Shown piece by piece: positions 54,597 to 64,000 of a stretch of 64,000 bases of DNA. The stretch is from Thiohalocapsa sp963704155 (GTDB lineage Bacteria > Pseudomonadota > Gammaproteobacteria > Chromatiales > Chromatiaceae). The DNA lies in NCBI GenBank assembly GCA_963704155.1, contig CAVPHF010000015.1, forward strand, positions 20,204 to 84,203, written 5' to 3'. A program made the translations under genes and the position numbers. Each line of letters begins with the position of its first letter. Position 1 is the stretch's first letter. The notes beneath the pieces are model-generated. The model was not told where the DNA came from and did not search any database. It saw only the letters and a program-made list of their open reading frames with translations.

Positions 54597-57500
54597 CTAT
54601 CCCTCGATCTGCACCCGCACCCCATGCTCGCGCTGGTCATCGACCAGTGGGATCAGCTGTCCGTCCAGTTCGCTGCCATCGACGCTCAGGCGCATGAGCG
54701 CACTTTGGCCGGTTGCGCCGGCTTGGCTCTGCGTCACGGCTATCCGATAGGTGGTCGAGCCATACCGGTACTGGATCTTGAACCCGTCCCAGTCCGCCGG
54801 TAGACAGGGCTCGATGCGCAGAGTCTCCCCTTCCAGCCGCAGCCCAAGCAGGGATTCGACGATCAGTCGATACATCCAGCCCGCCGAGCCGGTGTACCAA
54901 GTCCAGCCGCCGCGGCCGATGTGCGGGGCGACGCCGTAGACATCGGCGGCGACGACGTAGGGTTCGACCTTGTAGGTGGCGATGTCGGTGGGGGTGCGGC
55001 CGTGGTTGATCGGGTTGATCAAGTCGAACAGCTCCCAGGCGCGGGTGCGGTCGCCGAGGTGCGCGAAGGCCATCGCCGCCCAGATGGCGGCGTGGGTGTA
55101 TTGGCCGCCGTTCTCGCGCACGCCGGGGACGTAGCCCTTGATGTAGCCGGGGTCCAGCGGAGACTGGTCGAAGGGTGGGTCCAGCAGCTGGATTAGGCCG
55201 GCGTCGCGGCGGACCAGGTGGGTGTCCAGCGCGTTCATGGCCTGCCGCGCACGCTCGGGCTCGGCGGCCTCGGACAGCACCGACCAGCTCTGGGCGATGG
55301 AGTCGATTCGGCACTCGGGGCTGGTGGAGGAACCGAGCGGGGTGCCGTCGTCGAAGTAGGCGCGCCGGTACCAGGCGCCGTCCCAGCCGTGCTGCTCGAG
55401 GCTTTGGCGCAGGCGCTCGGCCTCGCGTTCGCAGCGCTCAACGAATGGTTGGTCGTCGCGCTGGCCTGCCAGGTCAGCGAAGTGCTTCAGTACCTGGTAG
55501 AGGAAGAAGCCGAGCCAGATGCTCTCGCCGCGGCCCTTGATGCCGACCAGATTCATGCCGTCGTTCCAGTCGCCGGAGCCGATCAGCGGCAGGCCGTGCT
55601 CGCCCGTGCGCAGACCATGCTCGATGGCGCGCACGCAGTGCTCGTAGAGGCTCGCCGATTCCTCGGACTGGCCGGGGAGGTCGTAGTAGGAATCGTCCTC
55701 ACCGCCGACCAGACGGCCTTCCAGGAACGGAGCGGGTTCGTCGAGCACGCCGGTGTCTCCAGTGGCGAGGACATAGCGACAGGTCGCCAGCGGCAGCCAC
55801 AGATAGTCGTCGGAACAGCGGGTGCGCACGCCTCGGCCCGAGGGTGGATGCCACCAGTGCTGAACGTCGCCTTCGTGGAACTGGCGGCCCGCGCAGCGCA
55901 GCAGTTGTTTGCGCAGTTGCTTGGGCTCGGTGTGGATGAGCGCCATCGCGTCCTGGAGCTGATCGCGGAAGCCGAAGGCACCGCCGGACTGGTAGTAACC
56001 GCTGCGCGCCCACAGCCGGCAGGCGAGGGTCTGATACAGCAGCCAGCCGTTGGCGAGCAGATCAAGCGACGGGTCGGGGGTCTCGACCTGCACGGCGCCG
56101 AGCGTGCGTGTCCAGTGCGCCTGAACGGCCTCCAGCACCTCGCGGGCGGCGGCCGAGCCGCGGCAGCGATGCACCAGGCTGCTGGCCTCGTCGGCACCGG
56201 GTCGGTCAACCACGCCGAGCCGGAAAACGATCTCGTGAGTCTGACCGGGCGCCAGGTCGATTGCGACCTGCAGCGCGCCGCAGGCGTCCAGCGCCGGACC
56301 GACGCGGCCGGATAGCCGCGCACGAGTCAGCGCGGCCGGGCGGCGCATGTCGCCGTTGCGGCCGAGGAACTCGGCGCGGTCGCCGGTCAGGGTGCGAGCC
56401 GGGTCGTCGACATCGAAGAAGGCCATGCGGCCGGCGAACTCGTTGTTGTAGGGATTGCGGGCGAACAGCGCGCCGCTGCTCGGGTCGATCTCGGTGATGA
56501 CGTGCAGCGCCGACTTGGGTCGCAGGTCTCCGAGCACCCATTCGACATAGCCGGTCGCGGACAGCCGGCGCGTTCGATTCGACAGATTGCGCAGCTTGAG
56601 CACCGAATACTTGACCGGCGAGTCCAGGCCGACATAGACCCACAGCTGGGATGCGATGCCGGCCTCGCTGTGCTCAAAGACGCTGTAGCCGAAGCCGTGG
56701 CGGCTGACGTAGGGTGTCGCGCCGCCAGCAGGCAGCGGCGTGGGCGACCAGACCTGGCCGGTCGCCTCGTCGCGCAGATAGAAGGCCTCGCCGTGACCAT
56801 CGCTGACCGGGTCGTTGTGCCAGGGCGTGAGCCGGAACTCGTGGGCGTTGTCGCTCCAGCTGTAGGCGCCGCCGCCGGCGGAGACGACGGTGCCGAAGTG
56901 CGGGTTGGCCAGCACATTGACCCAGGGTGCGGGCGTCGGCTCGCCCGGCGCGGTGGTGATGACGTATTCACGCCCGTCGGCAGAGAAGCCGCCTAAACCA
57001 TTGTCGAAGTGCAGCTCGGGGCGTGGAATCGGGCTCGGAACTGGGCTCGTTTGGGCGGCACGCCGGGGCTCGGGCGGCGGATCGGCGCTAATCTGCAACG
57101 GCGGCGGGCGCATCGGCAGCGAGTCGCGCCGGTTGAGCTGCTCGGCCAGGGTGCCGCGGCCATCGCTGAGGATGGCGCGCGCGACGGTCTGGAACAGGAT
57201 GCGGTCCTCGTCGGAGATCTGATCAGCCGGTCGGATGAAGATGCCGCCGGGTCGATCGATCTCGTGCGCCTCGACGCCCGCGGCGATCAGGCCGAGGATC
57301 TGCTCCTGCAACTGTTGCCGATAGCCGGCGCGGTCTTCGTTCCAGATCACTAGGTCGACGGTGAGCCCCTTGATGCGCCAGTAGGCATGCGCCTGCACCA
57401 GCTGATGGACCAACGCGATGTTGGCCTGATCACCGATGCGACAGAGCACGATGGGCACGTCGCCGGACACCGCATGGCTCCAGAGCCCGGACTGTCCGCG

Positions 57501-60500
57501 GCGGTTCCGCGCCAGCACGCCGGGCTCGGCGCGCAGCGAGGCGTTGGTGTAGAGGATCGAGCTGGCCAGACGCCCATAGAGCTGGGCGTCGGCCGAGGTC
57601 GCGTTGAGCTGACGCAGCACCACCTGGCTGTGAGTCCAGGCCAGATCGAAGACGCGATCCGCGAGGCGCGCGTCCTGATACTTCTCGACCAGGCCCAGCG
57701 CGCCGTCGCGGGTCTCGCCGATGCCGTAGATCAGGTCGAGGGTGGCGGTTTGGTCGGCCTCCAGGACGATGCGATGGCGGATGGCGACCATTGGGTCCAG
57801 CACCGAGCCGGCGCTGCCGGACAAGGCCCCGGCCTGATCCAGGGCCGCGGGTGCCGCCGGGGTGCGGTCACGGCCGATGAACCGCATCCGATCCGTCTCG
57901 TAGGAGGGTGCGAGCGCGGCGAAATCCATCGACTGCATCCTAGACGCCCGATCGGCCACCTCCCGCGCAGACACCGAGCCAGCGCGCGCCACCATCAAAT
58001 GCAACATCCAGGGCGATCGCTCCTCGCGCGAGCGCGGTCGGCGATTGCCGAGGATCGCGGACCGATCCGCCAGAATCTCGGTCTGCATAAAGAGGTTGCT
58101 GAAGGCCGGATGCAGGGTGTCGGCGGCGGGCGGCGCCAGCACCACCTCGGTGTAGCTGGTGACCTCGATGACGCGGCGGCCGCGGGAGCGGTTGGTGAGC
58201 CGCAGCCGACGCAGCTCCAGGTCGTCCTCCGGCGAGACGACGATCTCGGTGTAGCACTCGATCTCGTGATCGCGGCGTCGGAACTCGGCGCGGCCCTCGG
58301 AGAAGATCGCCTCGAAGCGATCCGGCTCGGTCAGGGTCGGCTGATAGGTATTCGACCAGACGGCGCCGCTTTCCAGGTCGCGCAGGTAGCAGAAGCTGCC
58401 CCAGGCATCGCGGGTGGTGTCTTCGCGCCAGCGGGTGACGGCCAGGTCGTGCCAACGGCTGTAGCCGCCGCCAGCGTTGGTCACCATGACATGGTAGCGG
58501 CCATTCGACAGCAACTGCACCTCGGGGTGCGGGGTATTGGGGCTGTCGAGGACGCGCATCGGCGCCTCCAGGCTGCCGGCGCTGGCGCGCTCTTCGGTGA
58601 TCTCGCCGTGGGTCTCCGCATAGAAGGCCGTGGTCTTGGGGATACGCTCCTGCAGCAGCAGGGCGGTCGCCTGGAACGACGGCTCCGAGGCGAAACGTTT
58701 CTGCATCGGGCGGTCGAGCAGCAGATAGGCCAGCGACAGGAAGGTCATTCCCTGATGATGGGCCATGAAGGAGCGGATCACCGCGCTCGCCTGGCCGTGC
58801 GGCAGGCGGGATGCGGTGTAGTCGATCGCTTCAAAGAAGCCGAAACGCCCTGCCAGCCCATCGGCGGCGAGCCGCTGGAGATTCTGACAGGCCGCCTCTG
58901 GGGCCACCATCAGCGCGAGCGCCGAGGCATAGGGGGCGACCACCAGGTCTTCCGCCAGCGCACGCTTAAGCCCGAGCCCGGGCACGCCGAAGGCACGGTA
59001 CTGGTAGTTGAGCTGTACGTCGACGCCGTTGTAGCCGGACTCCGACACGCCCCAGGGCACGCCGCGCTCCTTGCCGTAGGCGATCTGTCGGGCCACCGCG
59101 GTGTGATAGGTCCGGTCGAGCAGGGTGTTGTCGTAGGTCGGCATCACCAGCAGCGGCATCAGGTACTCGAACATCGAGCCGCTCCAGGACAGCAGCGTCG
59201 CGTCGCCGGCGGACAGCGTCAGCAGGCGCCCCAGCGCAAACCAGCTCTCCTGCGGCAACTGGCCCTGCGCAATCGCCACGAAACAGGCGAGACGCGCCTC
59301 CGAGGCGAGCAGATCATAGTAGCTCTTATCGCGCCGGTGCTCGCCGACGTTGTAGCCGATGGCGAGCAGCGCCTGGGCCTCATCGAACAGGAAGTCGTAC
59401 TCCATCGGGGCCAGATCGCCGGCGCTGCGTGCCAGCTGTTCGAGCCTGCTGATGCGCTCGCGGGCGTGGCGGCCGGGGTCGGCGACGGCATCGCGTTGAA
59501 GCTCGGCTACTTGCCGCAGTGTCAGTGCATAATCGATTGTTGGATCGTCGTCGGACTGGCTAGGGGCGCCACTGGGCGCGGCGCGATCCGCGAGCCAGGG
59601 CGCGAGCAGCAGCAGGTCGTCCAGCAGGGCGCGGCATTGCCGGGCCAGGCGCAGCATCCAGGCCGCGACCTCGTCCCCAGGCTGAGGCTGGATCTGACCA
59701 GGGATCTGGACCGGGAGCTGGGTCGGAATCTGGGCCGGAATCTGGGCCGGAATCTGGGCAGGCATCTGGGCATCGAATTCCCGGGTGGCCGCCTCGGCGC
59801 TCTCCGTCAGGGCAGCGAGACAGTCACGCGCGCCGCTCAGACTGGTCGGCGGCGCCGCAACGGCTGACGCTAACGTCTGTTGGAACTGCTCAAGCGGCGC
59901 CGACAGGGTGCGCCGATGGACCGGCTGGGAATCCGCCTCCAGCGCGTCAATCAACGCCTGCCAGGTGTCGCCGATGCCGTCGCGCCAGCGCGGGTTGAGG
60001 ATCGGCGCATCGATCAGCGCAAGCAGGCCCGGTTGCAGGGTCAACAGATGCCCCGCGAGGTTGCCGCTGTCCACCGACGAGATGTAATGGGGCGCGAGCG
60101 GCTGCAGCGTTTGGGTGTCGTACCAGTTGTAGAAATGGCCGCGATGGCGGTCCAACCCAGCCATGGTATGCAGCGCGGCGCCGGTGCGCGTCATCAGCTC
60201 GCCGCTCGGCACATAGCCGAAGTCATAGGCGGCCAGATTCGCGAGCAACGACAGACCCATGTTGGTCGGCGAGGTGCGATGCGCCACCACGGCCACCGGA
60301 TGCTCCTGCATATTGTCCGGCGGCAGCCAATGGTCGTCGGCGCCGACGAAGGTCTCGAAAAAGGCCCAGGTCTTGCGCGCCACGGCGTGCAGAAACCGGG
60401 TCTGATCCAGCGTCAGCCGGGCCTCGCGGCGCACCAGCGGGCGGCTTATCCACCAGGCGATCAGGGGGGCGGCCAGCCAGGCGAGCAGGATCGGCGCGCC

Positions 60501-63500
60501 GACCAGCAGCGCCGCCGGCGCATGCATGGCCATCACCGCGCCGGTGGCCAGCGCGAGTGCGGGGTTGATCCACATGGTCCGGTAGAAGCCGCCAATGCCC
60601 CCGCGCTGACGCTCCAAGTCGCCCGACAAGGTCCATTCGAGCAGACCGCGCCGGCTGACACCCAGTCGCCAGAGGGCGCGGACCGTGGCATCCAGACTCG
60701 AGAAGGCCTCAAAGGGGAGGCAGGCCAGGGTGAACAGTGTCTGAGCAAACTGCTGGCCCGTCGCGCGCACCGCCGCCGCCAGGTGCGCCCGCCAGCGCAC
60801 GTCACCGGGTTTGTGCAGCCCGTTCAGCAACGAGGTCAGCAGTGCCGGCACCAGGACGATGCCGAGCACCGAAAGGGTCCAGAGGCCGGGCTCGGCCAGC
60901 AGCACCAGCCCCAGCGCCAGCAAGGCGGTCAGGGCCGCGGGCAGCAGACTGCGACGCAGGTTGTCTGCTAGCTTCCAGCGCGACAGGGCCGACAGCGGAT
61001 TGCGCTGCAGCCGCACGTCGCGACCGGGGACACGTGGCAGCAGCCACTGGGCGATCTGCCAGTCGCCACGAATCCAGCGGTGGCGACGGCTTACATCCGC
61101 GCTGTAGCAGGCCGGGTAGTCTTCGTACAACTGCACGTCGCTCAGCAGCCCCGAGCGCGCGTAGCACCCCTCCAGCAGGTCGTGGCTGAGGATGCGATTC
61201 TCGGGAAAGTGATCATCAAGCGCCAGTTCAAAGGCATCGACGTCGTAGATGCCCTTGCCGATGAAGGAGCCCTCCTGGAACCAGTCCTGATACAGGTCCG
61301 AGACGGCCCGTGTGTAGGGGTCGATGCCGGCATCCTGACCATGCAGGCGTGCGAATCGAGAGCGGTTCGCACCCGGCAGGCTCACCGCAACGCGGGGTTG
61401 CAGGATGCCGTAGCCCTCGCGGACTCGTCCCAGGTCCGCGTCGAAGCGCGCCCGATTCAGCGGGTGCTCCATGGCGCCGACCAGCGCGTGGGCCGCGTCG
61501 CGCGGGAGCTGGGTATCGGTATCCAGGGTGATGACGTAGCGCACATTGGACAGCACCTGGGTGTCGCCGACGATCACCGAGAAGCGTGCACCGGATCGGC
61601 CCTGCTGCCCCGCACGCGGCGACGCGGTTGGGGCCGGTGCTTCATCGACGCCGCGCAGCAAGGCGTTCAGGTCGGCCAACTTGCCGCGCTTGCGCTCATA
61701 GCCCATCCAGACCCCTTCCTGAGGATTCCAGCAACGCGGGCGATGGAACAGGAAGAAGGTATCGCCGTTCGGGCAGGGGTATTTGGCATTCAGCGCGGCG
61801 ACGCCCTGGGCGGCCAGCTGGATCAAGGCCCGGTCTCCCGGCAGCGTCTCCGCGGGTGCATCGCGAAAATCGGTCAGAAGACCAAAGTGCAGATGCCGGT
61901 CGCGATTGGCCAGGAAACGCACCTCCAGCGCCTCGACCAGGGCCTCGATCCCGCGCGCGCTGCCGAGTATGGTCGGCGTCACCACCAGGGTGCGCGCCTG
62001 CGCCGGAATGCCGCCGGAAAAGTCCAGGCGGGGCAGAGGATGGGGCGTTGCCAGCAGGCTGGCCAGCCAGTTCACCAGCGCAACCGCCAGTTGACTGGTG
62101 CCGAGCACCGCCGGCACGGCGAGGAGCAATGGGAGCCAGTCCGGCACGCCGCCGCTGTGGGCCTGTGTCAGGGACAGCAAACCCCAGGAGAAGCCCGCCG
62201 TCAGCAACAGCACCCCGATGAGGTACAGGGGCAATGGGGCGCTTTGGCCGCGTCTTTGCCGAGCATCGAGGCGATAGCTTCGCGCCCCGGCACGCCGCTC
62301 GAGCTGCGCCAGACCGCGATCGATCAGGTAGTAGCCCACATGCGCCGCACGCTCGTCCTTGTCGGCTGGGGTCGAGCCCGCTGCCTGTCGCATCGTTCGT
62401 TGGGGCTGGTCTTGCCGCTGGGCTTGGCGCCGGGTTTGAACCTCGGCCTGGGCCCGGGCCAGCGCGATCGCCTCGCGCGCCACCTCGGTCTCGGAGAGAC
62501 GGCCGTGCTTGGCGACCTGCTCCACCACATGCCGATAGCGATCCCGAGTGGCAAAGTCCATGTGACCGTAGAGACCGCCCGGGTCCTGGTGCAAGGCCTG
62601 CTCGACCAGACTCATGGTCTCGACGAACTCGCGCCAGTCCATCGCCCCGAGGAAGCGCAGACTACCGATGCTGTTGCCGATGGACACCTGGTCCGCCGCC
62701 TGCTGCTGGTTCTCGACCTGTACCAATTGCTCGATGGTCGATGCGGACTCGGCAAGTTGCTGCTCGATCCAGGTCAGCGGAAGGGCCAGGGCGGCGCTCT
62801 GCCCCTGCAGCCGCCGCGCCAGTTCGGCGACGAAGGCGCCGGACATCGGCGGGTTCGACCGGGCCATGTCCGCGATCACCAGGATCAGGTTCTTCGGGTC
62901 GGTCTCGGCCATCGCGACCATGCGATCGGCCCAGCCATCGGCCAGGTTCTGATCCGTGCGACTGGCGGCGATGCGGGCCGCGACGCGACGCAGATTCTCG
63001 ATCAGCGCCAGTCGCAGCATGATCGGGATGGCCCACAACTCGCCCATGCGCAAGACGGCAACGGTCTGATAGGCGGCGACAAAGCGGCTCAGGTTCTCCG
63101 GATCGACCCGGCCGTCGCCGTGCGCGATGACCTCAAGCGCCAGGTCATACACGCGCGGCAAGGCGGCCGACGGGCCGTCGCGCAGACGCGGGAGTTCGCG
63201 GCTGTAGCCCTTGGGCAGATGCCGCCTGGCGGTGCGGATCTGCTCCTCGATTAAGTAGAAGTTGTCGAGCAGCCATTCCCCGGCCGGGGCGATCCGACGG
63301 TTCTGCTTCACCGCGACCATCAGCAGCCGACAGACGCCGATCAGGATCGTTTCGTTGGCGTTGAGACGCGCCAGCAAGCGATCCGGAGGATGCTTCGACA
63401 TCAGCAGATGCGACGCCGCAAGCACCTTGCCGTGCTGCTCCATCTGGACGGCGCTGAACAATTCCGAACGCAACGGTGACTCGTCACCGGCGGTTTGCTT

Positions 63501-63575
63501 GCTCACGCCGCCACCAGTCAACCGCGTCCCCAATTTGAGCAGGACTTCACGCATCGCCGGATTGCTCAGATTCAA
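54597..63575 (-). CDS. ndvB: Cyclic beta-1,2-glucan synthase (NdvB-type, GT84-GH94)
   Basis: About 2992 residues from TTG 63575 (AAGGAG 5 bases upstream); a GTG at 63581 is also in frame but overlaps that site. A GT84 domain has DTDTQLPRDAA near residue 685 and HRWIRGDWQIAQWLLP. Groups of transmembrane helices lie near 440-510, 890-935 and 1010-1050. A glucoamylase-like region (about 1350-1650, with HHQGMTFLSLAYLL) follows. Two GH94-type sugar-binding modules lead to a phosphorylase domain with GSGDWNDGMN near 2667. NdvB makes cyclic glucan from UDP-glucose and trims its length by phosphorolysis. A Pro-Ala-Gln-Ile tandem repeat sits near residues 1270-1295. No ndvA exporter is adjacent. Confidence 0.93.
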   Translation of the reverse strand: MNLSNPAMREVLLKLGTRLTGGGVSKQTAGDESPLRSELFSAVQMEQHGKVLAASHLLMSKHPPDRLLARLNANETILIGVCRLLMVAVKQNRRIAPAGEWLLDNFYLIEEQIRTARRHLPKGYSRELPRLRDGPSAALPRVYDLALEVIAHGDGRVDPENLSRFVAAYQTVAVLRMGELWAIPIMLRLALIENLRRVAARIAASRTDQNLADGWADRMVAMAETDPKNLILVIADMARSNPPMSGAFVAELARRLQGQSAALALPLTWIEQQLAESASTIEQLVQVENQQQAADQVSIGNSIGSLRFLGAMDWREFVETMSLVEQALHQDPGGLYGHMDFATRDRYRHVVEQVAKHGRLSETEVAREAIALARAQAEVQTRRQAQRQDQPQRTMRQAAGSTPADKDERAAHVGYYLIDRGLAQLERRAGARSYRLDARQRRGQSAPLPLYLIGVLLLTAGFSWGLLSLTQAHSGGVPDWLPLLLAVPAVLGTSQLAVALVNWLASLLATPHPLPRLDFSGGIPAQARTLVVTPTILGSARGIEALVEALEVRFLANRDRHLHFGLLTDFRDAPAETLPGDRALIQLAAQGVAALNAKYPCPNGDTFFLFHRPRCWNPQEGVWMGYERKRGKLADLNALLRGVDEAPAPTASPRAGQQGRSGARFSVIVGDTQVLSNVRYVITLDTDTQLPRDAAHALVGAMEHPLNRARFDADLGRVREGYGILQPRVAVSLPGANRSRFARLHGQDAGIDPYTRAVSDLYQDWFQEGSFIGKGIYDVDAFELALDDHFPENRILSHDLLEGCYARSGLLSDVQLYEDYPACYSADVSRRHRWIRGDWQIAQWLLPRVPGRDVRLQRNPLSALSRWKLADNLRRSLLPAALTALLALGLVLLAEPGLWTLSVLGIVLVPALLTSLLNGLHKPGDVRWRAHLAAAVRATGQQFAQTLFTLACLPFEAFSSLDATVRALWRLGVSRRGLLEWTLSGDLERQRGGIGGFYRTMWINPALALATGAVMAMHAPAALLVGAPILLAWLAAPLIAWWISRPLVRREARLTLDQTRFLHAVARKTWAFFETFVGADDHWLPPDNMQEHPVAVVAHRTSPTNMGLSLLANLAAYDFGYVPSGELMTRTGAALHTMAGLDRHRGHFYNWYDTQTLQPLAPHYISSVDSGNLAGHLLTLQPGLLALIDAPILNPRWRDGIGDTWQALIDALEADSQPVHRRTLSAPLEQFQQTLASAVAAPPTSLSGARDCLAALTESAEAATREFDAQMPAQIPAQIPAQIPTQLPVQIPGQIQPQPGDEVAAWMLRLARQCRALLDDLLLLAPWLADRAAPSGAPSQSDDDPTIDYALTLRQVAELQRDAVADPGRHARERISRLEQLARSAGDLAPMEYDFLFDEAQALLAIGYNVGEHRRDKSYYDLLASEARLACFVAIAQGQLPQESWFALGRLLTLSAGDATLLSWSGSMFEYLMPLLVMPTYDNTLLDRTYHTAVARQIAYGKERGVPWGVSESGYNGVDVQLNYQYRAFGVPGLGLKRALAEDLVVAPYASALALMVAPEAACQNLQRLAADGLAGRFGFFEAIDYTASRLPHGQASAVIRSFMAHHQGMTFLSLAYLLLDRPMQKRFASEPSFQATALLLQERIPKTTAFYAETHGEITEERASAGSLEAPMRVLDSPNTPHPEVQLLSNGRYHVMVTNAGGGYSRWHDLAVTRWREDTTRDAWGSFCYLRDLESGAVWSNTYQPTLTEPDRFEAIFSEGRAEFRRRDHEIECYTEIVVSPEDDLELRRLRLTNRSRGRRVIEVTSYTEVVLAPPAADTLHPAFSNLFMQTEILADRSAILGNRRPRSREERSPWMLHLMVARAGSVSAREVADRASRMQSMDFAALAPSYETDRMRFIGRDRTPAAPAALDQAGALSGSAGSVLDPMVAIRHRIVLEADQTATLDLIYGIGETRDGALGLVEKYQDARLADRVFDLAWTHSQVVLRQLNATSADAQLYGRLASSILYTNASLRAEPGVLARNRRGQSGLWSHAVSGDVPIVLCRIGDQANIALVHQLVQAHAYWRIKGLTVDLVIWNEDRAGYRQQLQEQILGLIAAGVEAHEIDRPGGIFIRPADQISDEDRILFQTVARAILSDGRGTLAEQLNRRDSLPMRPPPLQISADPPPEPRRAAQTSPVPSPIPRPELHFDNGLGGFSADGREYVITTAPGEPTPAPWVNVLANPHFGTVVSAGGGAYSWSDNAHEFRLTPWHNDPVSDGHGEAFYLRDEATGQVWSPTPLPAGGATPYVSRHGFGYSVFEHSEAGIASQLWVYVGLDSPVKYSVLKLRNLSNRTRRLSATGYVEWVLGDLRPKSALHVITEIDPSSGALFARNPYNNEFAGRMAFFDVDDPARTLTGDRAEFLGRNGDMRRPAALTRARLSGRVGPALDACGALQVAIDLAPGQTHEIVFRLGVVDRPGADEASSLVHRCRGSAAAREVLEAVQAHWTRTLGAVQVETPDPSLDLLANGWLLYQTLACRLWARSGYYQSGGAFGFRDQLQDAMALIHTEPKQLRKQLLRCAGRQFHEGDVQHWWHPPSGRGVRTRCSDDYLWLPLATCRYVLATGDTGVLDEPAPFLEGRLVGGEDDSYYDLPGQSEESASLYEHCVRAIEHGLRTGEHGLPLIGSGDWNDGMNLVGIKGRGESIWLGFFLYQVLKHFADLAGQRDDQPFVERCEREAERLRQSLEQHGWDGAWYRRAYFDDGTPLGSSTSPECRIDSIAQSWSVLSEAAEPERARQAMNALDTHLVRRDAGLIQLLDPPFDQSPLDPGYIKGYVPGVRENGGQYTHAAIWAAMAFAHLGDRTRAWELFDLINPINHGRTPTDIATYKVEPYVVAADVYGVAPHIGRGGWTWYTGSAGWMYRLIVESLLGLRLEGETLRIEPCLPADWDGFKIQYRYGSTTYRIAVTQSQAGATGQSALMRLSVDGSELDGQLIPLVDDQREHGVRVQIEG

Positions 63576-63942
63576 GGTCACTCCTTCAGCAGATTAGATC
63601 TCAGGCCCTCTATGACCGATCAGCCTATGCCTCACCAGCGCCGGCGTCTGTTCGTTAGCACACAGAGCAGTATCAGCGACTAAGTTCGCTAGCGCACTGA
63701 AAGCGCGGCCCGTTCGGCGTAGCTTTTACATCACCGGTTGCGACCGTCGGCGGACTGAAGCCATGCAGGCGCACCGCCGAGCCTAGTCGATGTCGCCGCA
63801 AGCGCCCCAACCGCGATCAACGGAACCGACACCGGACGCCGCCGATATGCCTGGCATCGCCCCTGGGGCGCCGACGAAAACAGGACCGACCGACGGTGGC
63901 GCCACGGCAACGGATGACACAGACACACAACAGGTGATGGAG
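63576..63942. other. Intergenic region upstream of ndvB
   Basis: 367 bases with no gene I can support. It should hold the outward promoters of ndvB and of the small lipoprotein gene; I find no convincing -35/-10 pair. Confidence 0.45.
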
Positions 63943-64000
63943 ATGAAAAAACTCGTAGCACTGATTCTTCTGGTCGCGATCGGCGGATTGTCCGCCTGCA
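63943..64000 (+). CDS. Small lipoprotein, 5' end only (possibly entericidin-like)
   Basis: From ATG 63943 (AGGTGA upstream; another ATG at 63937) the frame reads MKKLVALILLVAIGGLSAC, a lipoprotein signal peptide with an LSAC lipobox, and then leaves the window. This start is very like entericidin-type lipoproteins, but only the signal sequence is visible. Confidence 0.65.
   Translation, partial: MKKLVALILLVAIGGLSAC

Noticed and set aside
57387..63254. Plus-strand open frames of 826 and 724 codons opposite ndvB
   Set aside because: They are antisense to recognised GT84 and GH94 motifs and show no family features of their own.

Overview
The window looks like chromosome of a GC-rich purple sulfur bacterium (Gammaproteobacteria, Chromatiaceae-like). 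The strongest clue is a sulfur globule protein gene at 24902-25240: a signal peptide followed by Gly/Tyr/Pro/Trp repeats. The order groEL-groES-fxsA-cutA-dsbD and the run aroQ-accB-accC-prmA-dusB-fis-purH are gammaproteobacterial. Nearly all bases are coding. I see no rRNA, tRNA, CRISPR array, complete insertion sequence or prophage.

Left part (1-19650). On the minus strand lie lutB, lutC and a very large membrane protein of unknown function that runs off the left edge. Next come an exported metallo-beta-lactamase-fold hydrolase, a small unknown protein, an exported glutathione peroxidase, and a plus-strand run of ferredoxin-NADP reductase, ATP-dependent DNA ligase, an iron-sulfur photolyase and an FAD oxidoreductase. 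A diheme c4-type cytochrome, a DUF302 protein and a DUF4124 protein follow, then an RhlE-like helicase, a YaiI-family protein and a PAP2 phosphatase.

Middle (19744-33076). An ArnT-like glycosyltransferase and a polyprenyl-phosphate glycosyltransferase overlap by 4 bases. A deaminase, a Lys-tailed unknown protein, adk and the sulfur globule gene follow. At 25380-31836 three minus-strand genes overlap stop-to-start by 4 bases at both junctions: a membrane pentaheme cytochrome c with TPRs, a membrane-anchored FG-GAP/ASPIC-UnbV (CRTAC1-type) protein, and an exported TPR protein. I judge this to be the best candidate for an undescribed system here. A tacAT-type toxin-antitoxin pair lies upstream of it.

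Right part (33170-64000). groES-groEL has a textbook sigma-70 promoter, a perfect CIRCE operator and a terminator. It is followed by the fxsA/cutA/dsbD block (dsbD has a duplicated N-terminal domain), tlpA, aroQ, accBC, prmA, dusB-fis, purH, an lpxA-like gene, apaG-apaH, bioA and cysC. A Cys-rich secreted protein and ppk2 come next. Upstream of ppk2 is a five-unit array of PhoB-box heptamers in exact 11-base register. A truncated universal stress protein, two small genes and a roughly 2,990-residue cyclic beta-1,2-glucan synthase (NdvB) fill most of the remainder. The start of a small lipoprotein gene is cut by the right edge.
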